Below, piece by piece: positions 35,473-45,256 of a stretch of 64,000 bases of DNA. The notes under the pieces were generated by a model. The model did not search any database. It was not told the DNA's origin and saw nothing but the letters and a program-made list of their open reading frames with translations. How positions within the stretch are numbered: position 1 is the stretch's first letter; every line of letters starts with the position of its first letter. Both the position numbers and the translations under genes were made by a program. This DNA comes from an uncultured Draconibacterium sp. (GTDB taxonomy: Bacteria; Bacteroidota; Bacteroidia; Bacteroidales; Prolixibacteraceae): assembly GCF_963676735.1 (NCBI RefSeq), contig NZ_OY781464.1, positions 281,001-345,000 on the forward strand. Reading direction: 5' to 3'.

Positions 35473-37470
35473 ATGGGTATGAAGCAGGTTAAACTAGCTG
35501 TTTTTTTTATTGTAATTATTATTTTAAGCGGATGCGGATCGGCTAAACACGGTCGCGATGCTCTGTTATCGCAAGATATTGGCGAATACTATAAAGCCAT
35601 TGATAAATACCGTAAAGCACGGAAGAAAGAAAAGAGCCGGCAAAAACGAATTGAGTACGCGTATAATTTGGCCGAGTGCTACCGAACAATTGGAATGTAC
35701 GATTATGCAGCACAGAATTATAAATTCGCTTTACGTTTGGGGTATGACGATACTGAAGCTTTGCTGCACTACGCCGAAATGTTGCGAATTACCCAAAAGT
35801 ACGAAGAAGCCTACGAAACTTATCGTACTTATCTCGATTCTGTTCCGGGCGACCAGCGGGCTCTTGATGGTGTTGAGGCCATGCGTAAAACACAGGAATG
35901 GGTAGCTAATCCAACTCGTCATATTATTAATCCGATAAAAGAAATTAACTCGCGTGAAAGCGATTTTGCACCGGTTTTTGTCGGTGGCCGAGATAATGAA
36001 ATATTTTTTACCTCGTCGCGAAAAGCTGCTACCGGCAAGAAGGAAAGCATGATAACCGGGCAAAAATATACAGATATTTTTAGGGCAACCTTTGGTGTGC
36101 AAAGGCAAAAGTGGGAGCAACCCAAATTGCTCGATGAAAATTTGATTATTAATACCGGCGATGAGGAAGGTGCCGTTACCCTTAACTCAACAGGAGAGCA
36201 AATGATATTTACCCGCTGCCGTTACGATAAATCGCAGGCCATGGGTGCCGAGCTGTATTCTACTTCTCAGTCGCGTGGATCGTGGTCGGGGCCCATAAAA
36301 CTCGAAATTGTTGGCGACAGTATAGTTGCTGCACATCCGGCACTAAGCCCCGATGGAGGCGAAATTTATTTCGTATCGGATATGCCCGGGGGCCAAGGTG
36401 GAAAAGACATTTGGAAGGCTACAGTTGAAGGTGGCTCGTACGGAAAACCGGTAAATTTAGGTCCGGTTATAAATACTGCGCGCGACGAAATGTTTCCTTT
36501 TGTTCGCGATAATGGTGAATTGTATTTTGCCTCAAACGGGCATATCGGGCAGGGAGGCCTCGATCTTTTTCAGGCCCATAAAAATGAAGACGGAATTTGG
36601 GTCGTTGAAAATATGGGATCGCCAATGAACTCGCCGGCTGATGATTTTGGAATAGCATTCGTTTCCGGAGAGAACAAAGGAATGTTTACCTCCAACCGAA
36701 AAGGATCGCGTGGTGATGATATTTATTCGTTTGTGGTTCCTCCGAAAGTTTATGAGATTGAAATAGAGGTGTTTGATAAAGAAACGGCCTCGCGATTGGA
36801 TGGCGCAACCATGCGGGTAATTGGTACCGACGGAACAAACTTAAAAGTACGGGCTAAAGGCGGAAGGTTTAAAATGAAGCTAAAACCTGAAACTGAGTAT
36901 GTTTTTGCGGCCTTTAAGGATAGCTACTTACGTGATAAAGCTGCCGTTAATACCATCGGCCTTGATGATAGTAAAGATTTTCGTTTTAGCATGTATCTTA
37001 CACCTACCGATGCGCCAATTAAGGTTGACAACATAAACTACGAGTTTGGAAGCTGGGAACTATTGGAGAGTTCTAAAACGGCGTTAGATACCCTGGTGGA
37101 AATTCTGGTTTTTAACCCAACAATTACCATTGAGTTAATGGCGCATACCGACCATGTTGGAAGCGACCAGTTTAACTTCGATTTGTCGCAAAAACGTGCA
37201 CAAAGTGTTGTTGATTATCTGATAGAAAAAGGCATAAATCCTGACCGTTTGGTAGCAAAAGGTTATGGCGAAACATGGCCCAAAGCAGTAACCCGAAAAC
37301 TGGCCCGGCAGTACGATTTCTTAAAGCGGGGCGATGAGCTGACTGAAGAATTTATTATGCAGTTGCCGGAAGCACAGCAGGAAATTGCCCGGGGCATAAA
37401 CCGCCGAACTGAATTCAGAGTACTGTCGACCGATTTTATTGAAAAATTTGATGCTGAACCAGAAGGCTAA
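35473..37470 (+). CDS. porE: PorE-like OmpA lipoprotein of type IX secretion
   Basis: A 665-residue outer-membrane lipoprotein. The signal ends at the lipobox LSGC. The domain order is TPR helices (about 25-140), a PD40/WD40-like propeller (about 150-430, repeated FTSSR, YFVSD, YFASN, MFTSNRKG strands), a carboxypeptidase-regulatory-like fold (about 430-515) and an OmpA peptidoglycan-binding domain (about 525-660, NINYEFGSWEL, HTDHVGSDQFN). This order matches PorE of the type IX secretion machine, which ties the trans-envelope complex to peptidoglycan. An ATG two codons later is an alternative start. It has no operon partner; the next gene is convergent after one base. Confidence 0.82.
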   Translation: MGMKQVKLAVFFIVIIILSGCGSAKHGRDALLSQDIGEYYKAIDKYRKARKKEKSRQKRIEYAYNLAECYRTIGMYDYAAQNYKFALRLGYDDTEALLHYAEMLRITQKYEEAYETYRTYLDSVPGDQRALDGVEAMRKTQEWVANPTRHIINPIKEINSRESDFAPVFVGGRDNEIFFTSSRKAATGKKESMITGQKYTDIFRATFGVQRQKWEQPKLLDENLIINTGDEEGAVTLNSTGEQMIFTRCRYDKSQAMGAELYSTSQSRGSWSGPIKLEIVGDSIVAAHPALSPDGGEIYFVSDMPGGQGGKDIWKATVEGGSYGKPVNLGPVINTARDEMFPFVRDNGELYFASNGHIGQGGLDLFQAHKNEDGIWVVENMGSPMNSPADDFGIAFVSGENKGMFTSNRKGSRGDDIYSFVVPPKVYEIEIEVFDKETASRLDGATMRVIGTDGTNLKVRAKGGRFKMKLKPETEYVFAAFKDSYLRDKAAVNTIGLDDSKDFRFSMYLTPTDAPIKVDNINYEFGSWELLESSKTALDTLVEILVFNPTITIELMAHTDHVGSDQFNFDLSQKRAQSVVDYLIEKGINPDRLVAKGYGETWPKAVTRKLARQYDFLKRGDELTEEFIMQLPEAQQEIARGINRRTEFRVLSTDFIEKFDAEPEG

Positions 37471-37471
37471 A

Positions 37472-38401
37472 TTATTTGCTTGCAGGGGTGTATGGAATGT
37501 GGAAATAAAAAACAGATCCCTCGCCGGGAGTGGAAGAAAAACCAATATCTCCCTGCATTAAATCAATATTTCCTTTACAAATAGCAAGCCCGAGGCCTAC
37601 GCCGTCGGAAACATGAAGGCTGTCGTGGTTTTCCTTGTTAAAGCGGGTAAATATAAATTCCCGTGCTTTTTCAGAAATACCAATTCCGGTGTCTTCAATA
37701 AAAAATTTAAGTAAATTTTTCTCTTGTTTATAACTTAAACGAATGGTGCCCGAAGTTGTAAATTTATTGGCATTATTCAACAGGTTCATAAGAACTTGTC
37801 TTAGTTTTCCTTCGTCGCAAATAATAGAATCGTTCTTGTCGGTAAGCCCCTTATTAATAATCAGTTCAATATCTTTTTTCAATAGTGGATTAAATGCAGA
37901 GCTAATTTCGTCGATTAGTTGATTTAAACGTACACTGTTGTTGTAAACACTAACATTTCCGGTTTCCAACATCGATATATCGAGCAATTGGTTTACAATA
38001 TAAAGTAGCTGATTGGAGCTGTTGCGTATAATTGCCAAAAAGTGCCTGGTTTGTTTTTCGTCAAGTGTGTTCGTATTTAAAATGTCAGAAAAGCCAACAA
38101 TGCTGTTCATTGGCGTTCTTATTTCATGCGAAATATTTTGAAGAAAGGCCGTCTTGAGTTCATTGCTTTTTTTTGCCTCAGCCTCTGCTTTTCGTAAACG
38201 TTTCAGGTGTCTTTTTAAAAGAAGAAAAAGCAGTAGGGAAGTGGTTGCTACGTAAAACCAACCTTTATAAGTTTGAAAATTTGTTAGTAGTTCGTTGTCG
38301 CTGGTTATTGTTAAAAGGAATTTGTCGGAGAATAAAATCCATGCTCCTCCAATAAGCAGGTACAGAAGAGTGATACGATATTCAAACTTTATTTTTTGCA
38401 T
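37472..38401 (-). CDS. membrane sensor histidine kinase
   Basis: A 309-residue kinase with two membrane helices (about 10-24 and 49-63), a short external loop as the only sensor part, a HisKA dimerisation domain with H92 in NISHEIRTP, and an HATPase_c domain (N box LLNNANKF, G1 DTGIGIS, G2 DGVGLGLAI). No receiver domain or adjacent response regulator is present, so the partner is unknown. I chose the ATG at 38401 because a -7 box (38411-38418) lies just upstream; the frame itself is open to a TTG at 38413. Confidence 0.9.
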   Translation of the reverse strand: MQKIKFEYRITLLYLLIGGAWILFSDKFLLTITSDNELLTNFQTYKGWFYVATTSLLLFLLLKRHLKRLRKAEAEAKKSNELKTAFLQNISHEIRTPMNSIVGFSDILNTNTLDEKQTRHFLAIIRNSSNQLLYIVNQLLDISMLETGNVSVYNNSVRLNQLIDEISSAFNPLLKKDIELIINKGLTDKNDSIICDEGKLRQVLMNLLNNANKFTTSGTIRLSYKQEKNLLKFFIEDTGIGISEKAREFIFTRFNKENHDSLHVSDGVGLGLAICKGNIDLMQGDIGFSSTPGEGSVFYFHIPYTPASK

Positions 38402-38410
38402 TGTTGCCCA

Positions 38411-38418
38411 CAAACATA
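38411..38418 (-). promoter_or_regulatory. -7 box of the histidine kinase gene
   Basis: On the minus strand this is TATGTTTG, a perfect TAnnTTTG match 10 bases before the ATG at 38401. It overlaps the longer open frame and so decides the start. The mRNA leader would be only a few bases long. Confidence 0.4.
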
Positions 38419-38464
38419 AATAAATTCCTAAAATTATAAGAAGTTTTACTGCCTTACCCGGCGG

Positions 38465-39727
38465 TCATGATTTCTTTTTGATGTTGTAGGCCACCAGCAC
38501 CTCTCCATGGCGAACAAGCAGCATTCCGTTGTAAATGGCAGGCCTCGACCAGAATGGGCCATTGCCGTGGTTGATTTTAAACGAGCTCACGAGCTTAAAC
38601 GATTTCGGATTTGCTTCTACCAGGGCCATGTTTCCGCGTTTTTCGTCGCAAAGGTATAACATCCCGTCGGCAGCTATTATCGGGCCTTTGTTGTAAAAGT
38701 CGGCAATCCATGTAATTTCCCCGGTAGCCCAATTCATACAAAGCCATTTGCCACTTTGCCGGCCCGTAAAATTCGAACCATATAAATAGCCATCTAAAAG
38801 CACTACGCCATGATTTTGGTTGTCAAAAGTCTGGTCTTCGTATTTAACTGAAACAGAATTACCGTCAGGTGCTATTTTTAGCATGGTTGATTTTACATCC
38901 CAGCCGCTGGTAATCCATAAACAGCTGTCGCTGTAAGTGGGAACATTGGTTAATATAGTTGTGTTATCGCCATTTTTACTCAAATAATTGTGTTGAAAGC
39001 TCCACATTATTTCGCCGGTTTCAGCTTTTAGGCTCAACAGGTGTGTTTGGCTGGAGGCAATAATGTACTTGTTGCCACAATGGTTTATAAGTGTGGGCGA
39101 CATATTTGAGCGTTTTGAATCCATCGATTCCGATTTCCAGATTAGTTTTCCGTTATTCTTATCAAGGGCAATCACCATGGTTGTTTTACCTCCAATAGAG
39201 GCTATTACCTTATCGTCAACTAATAGTGGCGATTCTGAAACGCCAAACATATCCCATTCGCTTTGGTATTGCTGGTGCAGGTCAACCTTCCAAATAATTT
39301 CACCATTTTCAGCATTCATGCATACCATCTCATCTAAACCCGAAATCAGGTATAATCGATTTGCTTCTAAAGTTGGTGTGCAACGGGCTTCGGGAAAAGA
39401 GTTGATCCAGGTTCTTCCGTAGGGTTTTTGCCACAAAACATTCCCGCTGGTATCAAGGCAGGTAATATTTTCCAGTGTGTCGATATTCCCCGTAGTGTAA
39501 ATTCTGTTCTCAGTAGCAATGGTTGATGCATAGCTTTTACCCAAATTGCCGGCCACCCATAATACTTCAGGGCCATCTTCAGGCCAAACTTTCAGCAATT
39601 CCTTTTCGGGAAATAGTCCATCGCGATTGGGCCCCCGAAATTGAATAACCTGGGCATTAACCACAATAAATTGTGAAAACAGAAAAAACAGGATAAGGAG
39701 GGAAGTTGTTTTTGCAAGTTGGTTCAT
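38465..39727 (-). CDS. secreted PQQ-like beta-propeller protein
   Basis: A 420-residue protein with a signal peptide (to about VVNAQ, residue 26) and PQQ-like repeats: WVAGNLGKSYASTIATENRIY, LIWKSESM, GEIMWSFQ, GEITWIAD, each ending in a W-docking strand. Such propellers occur as periplasmic or surface proteins; no cofactor-binding residues can be assigned, so a structural or binding role is as likely as dehydrogenase activity. It lies 11 bases after the potassium channel gene on the same strand. Confidence 0.85.
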   Translation of the reverse strand: MNQLAKTTSLLILFFLFSQFIVVNAQVIQFRGPNRDGLFPEKELLKVWPEDGPEVLWVAGNLGKSYASTIATENRIYTTGNIDTLENITCLDTSGNVLWQKPYGRTWINSFPEARCTPTLEANRLYLISGLDEMVCMNAENGEIIWKVDLHQQYQSEWDMFGVSESPLLVDDKVIASIGGKTTMVIALDKNNGKLIWKSESMDSKRSNMSPTLINHCGNKYIIASSQTHLLSLKAETGEIMWSFQHNYLSKNGDNTTILTNVPTYSDSCLWITSGWDVKSTMLKIAPDGNSVSVKYEDQTFDNQNHGVVLLDGYLYGSNFTGRQSGKWLCMNWATGEITWIADFYNKGPIIAADGMLYLCDEKRGNMALVEANPKSFKLVSSFKINHGNGPFWSRPAIYNGMLLVRHGEVLVAYNIKKKS

Positions 39728-39738
39728 CGGAATTTCAA

Positions 39739-40788
39739 TTATGTTTCACTTTCCATAACTTCTTGTAAGCGTTTTATTTGTGCCGGATTTCCGAGTACAA
39801 AAAGCTGGTCGTTTCTGGATAAAATCATTTGAGGATCGGGGTTGAAAACATAGCGTGCTCCGCTAATTTTTATTCCTATAATATTGGCCCCGGTATATTC
39901 CCGTACTTTAAGGTCGGCTATTGATTTGCCAACAAAGCGTTGTGCCAGTTTTTTACAAGATACCTCCTCAAGCGAAACATCGCGTGATTTCTGAAGCAGA
40001 ATGTATTCGATAAACTCAACAACATCGGGTTGATGTACCAGTTTGGCCATGCGTTGTCCGCCAATACGTTCGGGCATAATCACATTTGTAGCGCCGGCAC
40101 GTTTCAGTTTCATCTGGCTTTCGAGTTCCGAGGCCCTGCTTATTACCGTAAGGCCCGGATTCATGCTACGCGCTGTTAATACAACAAAAACGTTATCGGC
40201 ATCGTTGGGAGTGGTTGCAATTAATGCTTTTGCCCGATGTATTCCGGCTTGTTCCAGAGTTTCTTCGTGGGTAGCATCGCCCTTTATATATAATAATTCA
40301 GGGTTGGAACGAACCCGCGAAATTACATTGTCGCGTTTGTCAAGAATTACAAATTCCACTTCGTTTTCGGCCAGTTCCATGGCTGCCTGCTCGCCATTTC
40401 GGCCATAGCCCACAATTATTACGTGGTCTTTTAGTTTTGCAATTTTTTTATCCACCCTGTACGTTTTTATATAGTTAGCCAATTCGCCGTCGAAAATAAA
40501 GCGGGCCATGTTTGAACCAACATAAGCCAAACTTCCCAAACTCATAATAATTAAAATAATCGTAAAAATCATCCCGTTTTCAGAGGGATCGTGACCAACG
40601 TGCTTAAAGCCAACGGTTGAGATGGTAATAACCGTCATGTAAAGGCTTTCAAGCAGTGTGAGGTCTTCAATGTAATAGTAACCGGCGGTTCCGAAGGTAA
40701 GTATTGAAATTAACAAGCCTACTCCAACTTTAATGGTGCGGCTCGAAACTTCCTGAAACTTATTAAACTGCTGGCTGCTTGTACTCAT
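39739..40788 (-). CDS. potassium channel with TrkA-N and TrkA-C domains
   Basis: A 349-residue channel with two membrane helices (about 20-38 and 70-92) around a pore loop reading TISTVGFKHVG, then a Rossmann TrkA-N/RCK domain (VIIVGYGRNGEQAA near 117, GDATHEETLEQAG near 168) and a TrkA-C domain (about 265-345). The filter TVGF followed by K differs from the classical TVGYGD, so ion selectivity may differ; I believe similar filters occur in other Bacteroidota. It follows the DUF2851 gene by one base. Confidence 0.9.
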   Translation of the reverse strand: MSTSSQQFNKFQEVSSRTIKVGVGLLISILTFGTAGYYYIEDLTLLESLYMTVITISTVGFKHVGHDPSENGMIFTIILIIMSLGSLAYVGSNMARFIFDGELANYIKTYRVDKKIAKLKDHVIIVGYGRNGEQAAMELAENEVEFVILDKRDNVISRVRSNPELLYIKGDATHEETLEQAGIHRAKALIATTPNDADNVFVVLTARSMNPGLTVISRASELESQMKLKRAGATNVIMPERIGGQRMAKLVHQPDVVEFIEYILLQKSRDVSLEEVSCKKLAQRFVGKSIADLKVREYTGANIIGIKISGARYVFNPDPQMILSRNDQLFVLGNPAQIKRLQEVMESET

Positions 40789-40789
40789 G

Positions 40790-42097
40790 TTAGTTGTCCT
40801 GATTTTTTATTGATGAAACTAATTTCACCCCTATGTGGCAATTTAAACATTTTTTTGGTTCGCAGTAACAGTTTTTTAATTGAAGTAGCGCCTGCGATTC
40901 AAAAGCCGAACGTGCCTGTATACCCAGCTTTGTCCATTTTGAAATAATTGAATTATGTTCGGCCGGAAGCTGTTCTAAAAAGTTAAGCGCACGGTTTTTT
41001 AGTTCGTTTTTGTTTTGCTTCTCGCCATAAACAAAAAGAAAAGGAATTACTACGTTTATTATTAGGATGTTGGCTGCTGTTTCGCCAAGTTCTTTTGGTG
41101 TATTGCCTTTGGCTGCTTTGTTAAAATTGTAATGCGAATTCCAGTATTCGGCAGCTTTAACCTGAAATAGTTTTTTCAGCTCCTCAATGGTTTGTGTTTC
41201 CAGTATACGCGAAAAAAGGCCTTGCCACTGGTAGATGAGCGAAGCCAATTGCGAAATTCTGATGGTTGGAAAATTAGCCGGACGCAGACGCAGAAACTTC
41301 CACAAATGACTTTCAATACCTTTTAATTGGTATTTTTTGTACAAAAACGAATACTCGTCGCGCAACTGTATAAAGTAATCGTCGCCTAAAAGTTGTTGGT
41401 TTAATAGTCCGGAGTTTCCAAAAAGCAGGGCTTCAAGCTGAAACCGGCTGTTTTTATGTTTTAACAGCAGTTGAATAGGCAGTGACTTTGCCAGGAGTTC
41501 AAATGGCGCGGCATTAACTTTAAAACCAAGCGTTCGGGCCAATACCTCAAAAAATGTGGTTTCCCAGTTGTTTTTGTTTTGCTGTAATTTGCTTTCTATG
41601 GCAAGTGTTTTATCCTCAAGTCGTTCAATCATTAAACGGTTAAACCCCAGTTGTAGAATAATCGGATCAATTCGATGAAAGTGTTGTTCGCAAGCTATCC
41701 ACGTGTCAGATTGAAGAAGTTGCTGGTAGTTGTGTTTAAGCTGTTCTGGGTATTGGATTATAAATGTGGGAATGGGGTTGCCGTTGCTTCGTGTGGTTGC
41801 GGTGTCGGCTGTTTCAACAACATGTAAAATTACGTTGTCGTACGCTTTGTTGGTGTGGTGTGCATGCTTATGCCAATCGGAAGCTTTTTTATGAATTTCA
41901 ATATTTCCGGCCCAGATGGTTTTGTTTAGCTTAATTTTCGCATTAAAAAAATCGGGGCCTGCATTGGTGTTTGTTCTTCCCGGATCGATTATTTCAAGAT
42001 GTTGTCCATCAGTAGTTTGAAGTTGCTTGTTCAAATAAAGCTTGTTTTTCCAAATGTATTGAAGAAATTCTTCAGGTATACTTTGTGGGGTATTCAT
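40790..42097 (-). CDS. DUF2851 family protein
   Basis: A 435-residue protein of the DUF2851 type, widespread in Bacteroidota. Typical features are the N-terminal EEFLQYIWKNKL, the block LEIIDPGRTNTNAGPDFFNAKIKL (about 33-56) and GNIEIHKKASDWHKHAHH (about 61-78). The D-x-E-like spacing and conserved GPDF/EIH residues suggest a nuclease-like fold, but function is unknown. A C-terminal CYCEPKKCLNCHIG cysteine cluster may bind zinc. It is first in a minus-strand cluster with the K+ channel and propeller genes. Confidence 0.87.
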   Translation of the reverse strand: MNTPQSIPEEFLQYIWKNKLYLNKQLQTTDGQHLEIIDPGRTNTNAGPDFFNAKIKLNKTIWAGNIEIHKKASDWHKHAHHTNKAYDNVILHVVETADTATTRSNGNPIPTFIIQYPEQLKHNYQQLLQSDTWIACEQHFHRIDPIILQLGFNRLMIERLEDKTLAIESKLQQNKNNWETTFFEVLARTLGFKVNAAPFELLAKSLPIQLLLKHKNSRFQLEALLFGNSGLLNQQLLGDDYFIQLRDEYSFLYKKYQLKGIESHLWKFLRLRPANFPTIRISQLASLIYQWQGLFSRILETQTIEELKKLFQVKAAEYWNSHYNFNKAAKGNTPKELGETAANILIINVVIPFLFVYGEKQNKNELKNRALNFLEQLPAEHNSIISKWTKLGIQARSAFESQALLQLKNCYCEPKKCLNCHIGVKLVSSIKNQDN

Positions 42098-42190
42098 AAA
42101 AAACAGATTTGAATTTTTTTAAAGATAACTAAAATCTGTAAAATAAAGTTTGCCTCTTTATTCGAAAGAAAAAATCTTTCAGCCCAACAA

Positions 42191-42718
42191 TTACTGCATT
42201 TTCTGAAAAATATCCCAAAGTACTATTCCGGCACTTACCGAAATATTAAAAGAATGTTTGGTGCCATACTGCGGAATTTCAATGGTTCCGTTGCACAGGT
42301 TTACAACACTTTGTTTTACCCCTTTCACCTCATTGCCAAAAACAAGTGCAATTTTTTCTGCTTTACCGGGCTTAAAATCGGGTAACATTATACTGTTTTC
42401 TACCTGCTCAATGGCGAACACTTTAAAACCATCAGCCTGAAGTTTTTTTACCACCTCTTCGGTGTGTTCAGCATACTCCCAATCAACCGATTTTTCAGCA
42501 TCAAGCGCTGTTTTTCGAATTTCGTTATTCGGGGGTGTTGCTGTTATTCCACACAGGTAAATTTTTTGAACCAGCAAAGCATCAGAAGTACGAAAAACAG
42601 AACCAATATTGTTGCAGCTTCTGATATTGTCGAGCACTACAACAAGAGGAGTTTTTTCTTTTTGTTTATATTCGTCAACTGTTAAGCGCCCAAGTTCAAT
42701 GTTTCTGAGTTTTCTCAT
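42191..42718 (-). CDS. SpoU/TrmH-type RNA 2'-O-methyltransferase
   Basis: A 175-residue SPOUT methyltransferase. The three knot motifs are visible: NIRSCNNIGSVFRTSDA (about 35-51), IALVFGNEVKGV (about 130-141) and IEIPQYGTKHSFNISVSAGIVLWD (about 150-172). It methylates a ribose in tRNA or rRNA using SAM; the exact nucleotide cannot be told. The frame is open up to 42817, but that would overlap arcA by 83 bases. The ATG at 42718, 16 bases after the arcA stop, begins with the conserved MRKLRNIELGRL and is preferred. Confidence 0.9.
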   Translation of the reverse strand: MRKLRNIELGRLTVDEYKQKEKTPLVVVLDNIRSCNNIGSVFRTSDALLVQKIYLCGITATPPNNEIRKTALDAEKSVDWEYAEHTEEVVKKLQADGFKVFAIEQVENSIMLPDFKPGKAEKIALVFGNEVKGVKQSVVNLCNGTIEIPQYGTKHSFNISVSAGIVLWDIFQKMQ

Positions 42719-42734
42719 AAATCCAGTATTTTTT

Positions 42735-43994
42735 TTACCAGTTAACTTTAGCTCGTTTAAAAGGTTGCGACATACAGCGAGCTCCGCCACCACCGCGGGC
42801 AAGCTCAGAGCCGGCAATGGTTACTACACATTTTTTATAATCGTTAACTTCCACTTTGCCATCAATTACATCGGTGGCAGTTAATACGTTGTAGCCGTTT
42901 TTCTCCAGCTCCTCAATGGTGTGGATATTCCGTTGGTAGCCAATAATTTTTCCCGGTGCAAAGGCAAAAAAGTTAGCCCCGCTATGCCACTGCTCACGTT
43001 CCTGAATCCAGGCGTCGCTACTGCCACCGCAATAAATGGGTTTTAAATCCATTCCCAATTTTTTTAGTGCTTTTGGCAGGTTGGGCATTTCTTCAATTTT
43101 ACTTACCTCTCCGTTTTCTATTTCAATATGTATGGTTTTAAAACGGCTCATCCCAAAAATAACGGGCGGGTATACCATGCATTCATCCGTGTTCAGAAAA
43201 GTAAAAACCATATCAAGGTGTATAAAAGATTCAGGAGTTTCAGGAAGTTCCTGAACAATAATATGGTGTTTCTCTTTTTTTTGTTTTTTAATATTTTCGA
43301 TAATAAAATCAATTCCCTGAGTGCTGGTGCGAACACCAGTACCTATCACAAAAATATCGTCGCGGGCAATTTGTACATCTCCTCCTTCAACCATCGATTT
43401 CCGGTTCACCATTATTCCGTCGTTTGGTTTTCCTGGATTCAGAATGGTGGTTTCAATTAAAGGGTGGTGTTTATAAATGGCTTCCATAATAATTGATTCG
43501 CGCTCGCGCACCGGATTTGCCATTTTTCCAACCAAAATATTGTCATTCATTGCCATGGCCGAGTCGCGGGTAAAAAACAAGTTGTGCAAGGGCCGCAATA
43601 AAAAACGTTCGTTGCTCAGGTAGTTGGTAAGGTTGTTTTTTTCAAGAATAACACCTTCAATTAATAAACTTGCCAACTCTTTTGCGGGGGCATCAAACAT
43701 TTGCTGGCAGCTATCAATGTGCTCGGTCATGCAAATCTCTTTCAGTAATTTGTTTTTTATTTCGCCAATGGCCAAAATATCCGTCAGTAAATCTTTTACC
43801 TGGTATACCTCCGATACTTTTTTTAATACCCCTTCAAACTGCGCATACTCCTTTGCTGCTATGGATAGGTTTAATATGTCGCTGTACAGTGCCCGCTCGG
43901 CATTTGCCGGTGTCATATTTTCAACTTCCGAGCCGGGGGTATGTATAATAACGCCCTCTAACTGCCCGATTTCAGAATGAACCGATGTCTTCAT
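42735..43994 (-). CDS. arcA: arginine deiminase
   Basis: A 419-residue enzyme that converts L-arginine to citrulline and ammonia. The signature blocks are FTRDSAM (about 144), EGGDVQI (about 206), HLDMVFT (about 258), GGSSDAWIQEREQWHSGANF (about 322-341) and the catalytic Cys in RGGGGARCMSQP near the C-terminus. ArcB and ArcC are not adjacent, so it is not a classical deiminase operon. I chose the ATG at 43994; an in-frame GTG at 44000 adds only two residues. Its own -7 box is at 44026-44033. Confidence 0.94.
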   Translation of the reverse strand: MKTSVHSEIGQLEGVIIHTPGSEVENMTPANAERALYSDILNLSIAAKEYAQFEGVLKKVSEVYQVKDLLTDILAIGEIKNKLLKEICMTEHIDSCQQMFDAPAKELASLLIEGVILEKNNLTNYLSNERFLLRPLHNLFFTRDSAMAMNDNILVGKMANPVRERESIIMEAIYKHHPLIETTILNPGKPNDGIMVNRKSMVEGGDVQIARDDIFVIGTGVRTSTQGIDFIIENIKKQKKEKHHIIVQELPETPESFIHLDMVFTFLNTDECMVYPPVIFGMSRFKTIHIEIENGEVSKIEEMPNLPKALKKLGMDLKPIYCGGSSDAWIQEREQWHSGANFFAFAPGKIIGYQRNIHTIEELEKNGYNVLTATDVIDGKVEVNDYKKCVVTIAGSELARGGGGARCMSQPFKRAKVNW

Positions 43995-44025
43995 AACCAC
44001 GTATAATAGATGATTTTTTCGGGGT

Positions 44026-44033
44026 CAAAGATA
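44026..44033 (-). promoter_or_regulatory. -7 box of arcA
   Basis: On the minus strand this is TATCTTTG, a perfect TAnnTTTG match 31 bases before the arcA ATG. No convincing -33 TTTG is visible. Confidence 0.38.
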
Positions 44034-44103
44034 TAAACTTTGACTGGTCTGTAATTGATTAACGAATAATTCGTTCTACTTTTATGTTGTTAAAAATATT
44101 TTA

Positions 44104-44688
44104 GTGAAAAGGCTATACGTTATATTGATATTATTACTTGTTGCAAAGGTTGCCAGCGCTCAGGAACCCGACACCTCTTCTGTTAATATGGGCTATGTGC
44201 AGAATGGCGATACTTTAATTTTTAAGAACATTAAGGAAGTAGTTGTATTTCCGAACCGGGAGTTTAAAAACAAACGGGATTATCGACGGTATACACGCTA
44301 CGTAAGAAAGGTGAAAAAAGTGTATCCGCTGGCATTAAAAGCCCGGGTGTTGTTGAAAGAGTACGAGCCGCAATATTATGCACTGGAAACCAAAAAGGAG
44401 CAACGCCAGCTAATGAAACAACTGGAAAAAGAATTGCTGGACGAACATAAACAAGAACTCAAAAAATGGTCGATATCTGATGGCCGTATTTTGTTAAAAC
44501 TCATAAACCGCGAAACGGAACGAACTCCATACAGCCTGATAAAAGATTTTAGAGGTGGCTTTAGTGCCACTTTTTGGCAAGGTATTGCCCGTTTATTCAG
44601 AAACGACCTAAAGTCCGGATACGACCCCGACGAAGAGGATAAAGTACTGGAAGAAATTGTTACATTAATAGAACTTGGCTATTTGTAG
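44104..44688 (+). CDS. DUF4294 exported protein
   Basis: A 194-residue DUF4294 protein, a family restricted largely to Bacteroidota and of unknown function. An N-terminal signal (KRLYVILILLLVAKVASAQ, about 1-20) is followed by MGYVQNGDTLIFKNIKEVVVFP and a very basic helical part (KRDYRRYTRYVRKVKKVYP, about 60-78), then a conserved RETERTPYSLIKDFRGGFSA. Translation starts at a GTG; the upstream ATG at 44083 runs into a stop after six codons. It is first in an operon with thpR. Confidence 0.85.
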   Translation: MKRLYVILILLLVAKVASAQEPDTSSVNMGYVQNGDTLIFKNIKEVVVFPNREFKNKRDYRRYTRYVRKVKKVYPLALKARVLLKEYEPQYYALETKKEQRQLMKQLEKELLDEHKQELKKWSISDGRILLKLINRETERTPYSLIKDFRGGFSATFWQGIARLFRNDLKSGYDPDEEDKVLEEIVTLIELGYL

Positions 44689-44689
44689 A

Positions 44690-45256
44690 ATGCGCAATAA
44701 AATACGGACTTTTGTAGCCATTAAGATAGAACCCAATGCCCAGGTGCTTGATTTGTTGCAAGGCTTAATGCAAGTGTTTGTAAAAGACCGGATAAACTGG
44801 GTTAATCCGGCGGGTTTACATTTAACCCTGCGTTTTATCGGAAATACAAATCGGGAACAACTTTACAAACTGGTGGATCGTTTAGAGACGGCAGTTTCGT
44901 TACACAATTCTTTTAACATAAAGGTAGTTGGTACGGCGTGCTTTAGGCGAAAAAATAAACCCGGTGTTGTATTTGCAAAAATTGAGGCACCCCATACTTT
45001 GCAGCTATTACAACAAAGCATAGAAAAGGAGATTGTAGCCTGTGGATTTTATGAAGAGCAAAAACTATTCCGTCCGCATATAACGCTGGGGCGCGTAAAA
45101 TCTGTTCGTAATAACACGCAGTTTTGTTCAATTATAGAAAAAATGCCTGATAAAATTTACCAGGAAATTGAGGTGAAAGAACTTGTTCTTTTTCAAAGTA
45201 TTTTAAAACCAACAGGGCCTGAATACCGACCTGTACAAATATTTTCATTGTTATGA
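44690..45256 (+). CDS. thpR: RNA 2',3'-cyclic phosphodiesterase
   Basis: A 188-residue 2H phosphoesterase with both catalytic HxT motifs: H44-L-T46 in GLHLTLRFIG and H130-I-T132 in RPHITLGRV. It opens 2',3'-cyclic phosphates on RNA or acts on related nucleotide esters. The ATG at 44690 starts one base after the DUF4294 stop; the frame extends upstream to 44675 but the conserved start is MRNKIRTFVAIKI. It overlaps the monooxygenase gene by 4 bases. Confidence 0.92.
   Translation: MRNKIRTFVAIKIEPNAQVLDLLQGLMQVFVKDRINWVNPAGLHLTLRFIGNTNREQLYKLVDRLETAVSLHNSFNIKVVGTACFRRKNKPGVVFAKIEAPHTLQLLQQSIEKEIVACGFYEEQKLFRPHITLGRVKSVRNNTQFCSIIEKMPDKIYQEIEVKELVLFQSILKPTGPEYRPVQIFSLL

Noticed and set aside
42719..42817. 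Longer start for the TrmH-type gene
   Set aside because: It would overlap arcA by 83 bases, and the added residues have no family match; the ATG at 42718 begins with the conserved segment.
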